Assembly: GCA_038246785.1 (NCBI GenBank)
Contig: JBBRVP010000004.1
Coordinates: forward strand, 82,706-146,705
Source of the DNA: JBBRVP01 sp038246785
GTDB lineage: Bacteria > Actinomycetota > Actinomycetes > Jiangellales > Jiangellaceae
Direction of reading: 5' to 3'
DNA: 64,000 nt
Below are positions 62,900 to 64,000 of the stretch, in pieces. Numbering within the stretch: position 1 is the first letter of the stretch; each line of letters opens with the position of its first letter. The notes beneath the pieces were generated by a model. It ran no database searches. It was not told where the DNA came from and saw nothing but the letters and a program-made list of their open reading frames with translations. The position numbers and the translations under genes are program-made.

Positions 62900-63601
62900 G
62901 TGACGCCGCAGCAGGCCCGAGCCGTCAACCTCGTCCTCGACTACCTGGCAGAACGAGACGAACCGATACCAGCCGAGGTGGTGCACGCGCTGGGGTCCTG
63001 GCCCGCCACGCGCGCCACCACACCCGCACCGGTTGGGACGGGCCAGCCGTGCGGGCGCGCTGGCCCCACGCCTCCCCAACCGACCACCCACCCTGAACCG
63101 GCGGCCGACCCCCCGACGCATCGACGGCCTCTGGGGGTCCACGGTGACCCAGATGCGACTAGGAGCGGGGCGTGCGCAGTTGCGGGTTCGCCAGCAGCTC
63201 CAGCGTGCCGGCCAGGTGGCAGCCAGGTGGCCGTCTCACATGACGACGACACGCTGAACCACCGCGAAGGCCTCGCCAAACACCCCGCCAGCAGACTCTC
63301 CACGCCCCAACCGTTCGACCTCAGGTGCGCCGCGGGCGACCATGACGGCGGCGGGTGTGTCCTCAGGGCGGATGGCTGGTGTGACAACCCCCATCCAAGC
63401 CCCACAGGTCACACCCGCCACACACGCCACGCCGACAAACCTGCAGGTCAGAGCCCGGTCAGAGCCCGACGCGTCGACTTCGGGCCCCTGGCCGAGATCC
63501 CCGCACCGCTGCTTGCCGAAGCTCTTGGCTACCACCCCAAGACGGTGACGCTACGCGCTGGCGAACTCGGCACCGACTGGGCCGGCTACGCCGCTGGTTA
63601 G
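62900..63601 (+). pseudogene. Integrase-like remnant (C-terminal fragment)
   Basis: An open frame of 233 codons. The beginning (QQARAVNLVLDYLAERDEPI) looks like a helical protein segment. The middle is low-complexity Pro/His/Thr and does not look coded. The last 45 residues (VDFGPLAEIPAPLLAEALGY then HPKTVTLRAGELGTDWAGYA) resemble the carboxyl ends of actinobacterial integrase-like proteins, where a short HTH ends in a W..Y pattern. The whole is best read as a decayed mobile-element gene, possibly once joined to the HTH repeats upstream. Confidence 0.4.
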
Positions 63602-63873
63602 CAACCGGACTTGTATGCCGCCTGGCCGCCTTCCCCGTTCAGGTTGTCCTTCGTAATGATGGTGAAGCCGGTCTTGACCTGCTTCTCGGTGGACTTGCCG
63701 GTCAGCGCTGCGTCTGCAGCCTCGACACCCAGCTGGCCGATCTTCGCGGGCTGCTGGGCCACGAGCGCCTGCACGGTGCCGTTCTTGAGCGACTTGATCT
63801 GGTTGGGACCCGCGTCGAAGCCGACGATGGAGACCCCGGTCTTGTTGGCCTGCCTGACACAGGGCGGCGTCAC
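63598..63873 (-). pseudogene. C-terminal fragment of a ribose-type sugar ABC transporter substrate-binding protein
   Basis: The encoded 91 residues end a Peripla_BP_4 (RbsB-like) protein: KTGVSIVGFDAGPNQIKSLK, NGTVQALVAQQPAKIGQLGV, EAADAALTGKSTEKQVKTGF, TIITKDNL and the end KSGC. The amino-terminal two-thirds, signal peptide included, are missing. The match begins near 63855, and upstream sequence is unrelated. An inverted repeat TCACATC/GATGTGA (63870-63876, 63890-63896) flanks the break, consistent with a recombination junction. The stop overlaps the integrase-like remnant's stop on the other strand. Confidence 0.75.
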
Positions 63874-64000
63874 ATCGTCGTTTGGTACTGATGTGACTGG
63901 AGTGAGTGGAGTGTTGTAGGCGCTCCCGATCCAGGGGTGAATGTGCGGGCGGGTGCGGCCCGCCGATGATCACGGTGTCGAAGCCGGTCATCGTCGGCAG
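63874..64000. other. Unassigned right end
   Basis: 127 bases without a supported gene. On the minus strand a frame reads TMTGFDTVIIGG near the window edge, which could be the beginning of an FAD/NAD-binding protein, but GGPHPP replaces the expected glycine motif and it soon loses coding character. Confidence 0.3.

Overview
The window is high-GC actinomycete DNA (Actinomycetota) with many GTG starts, strong GGAGG-type ribosome sites and tightly overlapping operons. Gene order from about 1 to 49.9 kb is the classical actinobacterial replication-origin neighbourhood: cca, DUF6049, murJ, pseudokinase, sigM and its anti-sigma, trxB, trxA, aminotransferase, parB, parA, rsmG, jag, yidC, yidD, rnpA, rpmH, dnaA, oriC, dnaN, gnd, recF, dciA-like, gyrB, gyrA, DUF3566, tRNA-Ile, tRNA-Ala, ppiA, rhomboid, crgA, DUF881, glutamine amidotransferase, pknB, pknA, pbpA, rodA, pstP, fhaB, fhaA and tRNA-Leu. 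It looks like a non-mycobacterial, Streptomyces/Frankia/Kineosporia-like lineage; the sequence alone does not give a genus.

Layout. (1) 0-9.5 kb: envelope precursor flipping (MurJ with a separately encoded pseudokinase), an ECF sigma factor with its anti-sigma, and thioredoxin. (2) 9.5-14.1 kb: an inserted accessory stretch with a hydrolase, a 910-residue MalT-like LuxR regulator, a 77-residue protein and a DUF4386 membrane protein. (3) 14.2-23.5 kb: chromosome segregation (parAB with three parS-like sites) and the membrane-insertion/RNase P cluster running leftward. (4) 23.5-36 kb: replication initiation, sliding clamp, RecF, helicase-loader-like protein and gyrase running rightward from oriC. 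(5) 36-50 kb: tRNAs, peptidyl-prolyl isomerase, a rhomboid-fold protein without visible catalytic residues, and the leftward PknAB/PBP/RodA/PstP/Fha module controlling cell wall growth. (6) 50-61.7 kb: variable metabolic and regulatory genes (subtilase, dodecin, Vps62-like membrane protein, cold-shock protein, NlpC/P60-like, SMP-30, AraC+VOC, metallo-beta-lactamase fold, MerR-TipAS, MFS exporter). (7) 61.7-64 kb: decayed DNA with frameshifted helix-turn-helix and integrase-like remnants and a truncated sugar-binding protein.

Most worth a second look: the orphan terminator-like hairpin ahead of cspA; the pseudokinase encoded apart from MurJ together with an unusually short FhaA in the same window; the catalytically dead rhomboid; a three-repeat HTH gene broken at two homopolymers; a 24-bp perfect palindrome linked to a G-rich repeat; DnaA-box-like motifs next to crgA; and a native valine at the main quinolone-resistance position of GyrA. 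I do not see CRISPR arrays, complete insertion sequences or rRNA. I found no clear new multi-gene defence or biosynthetic system.
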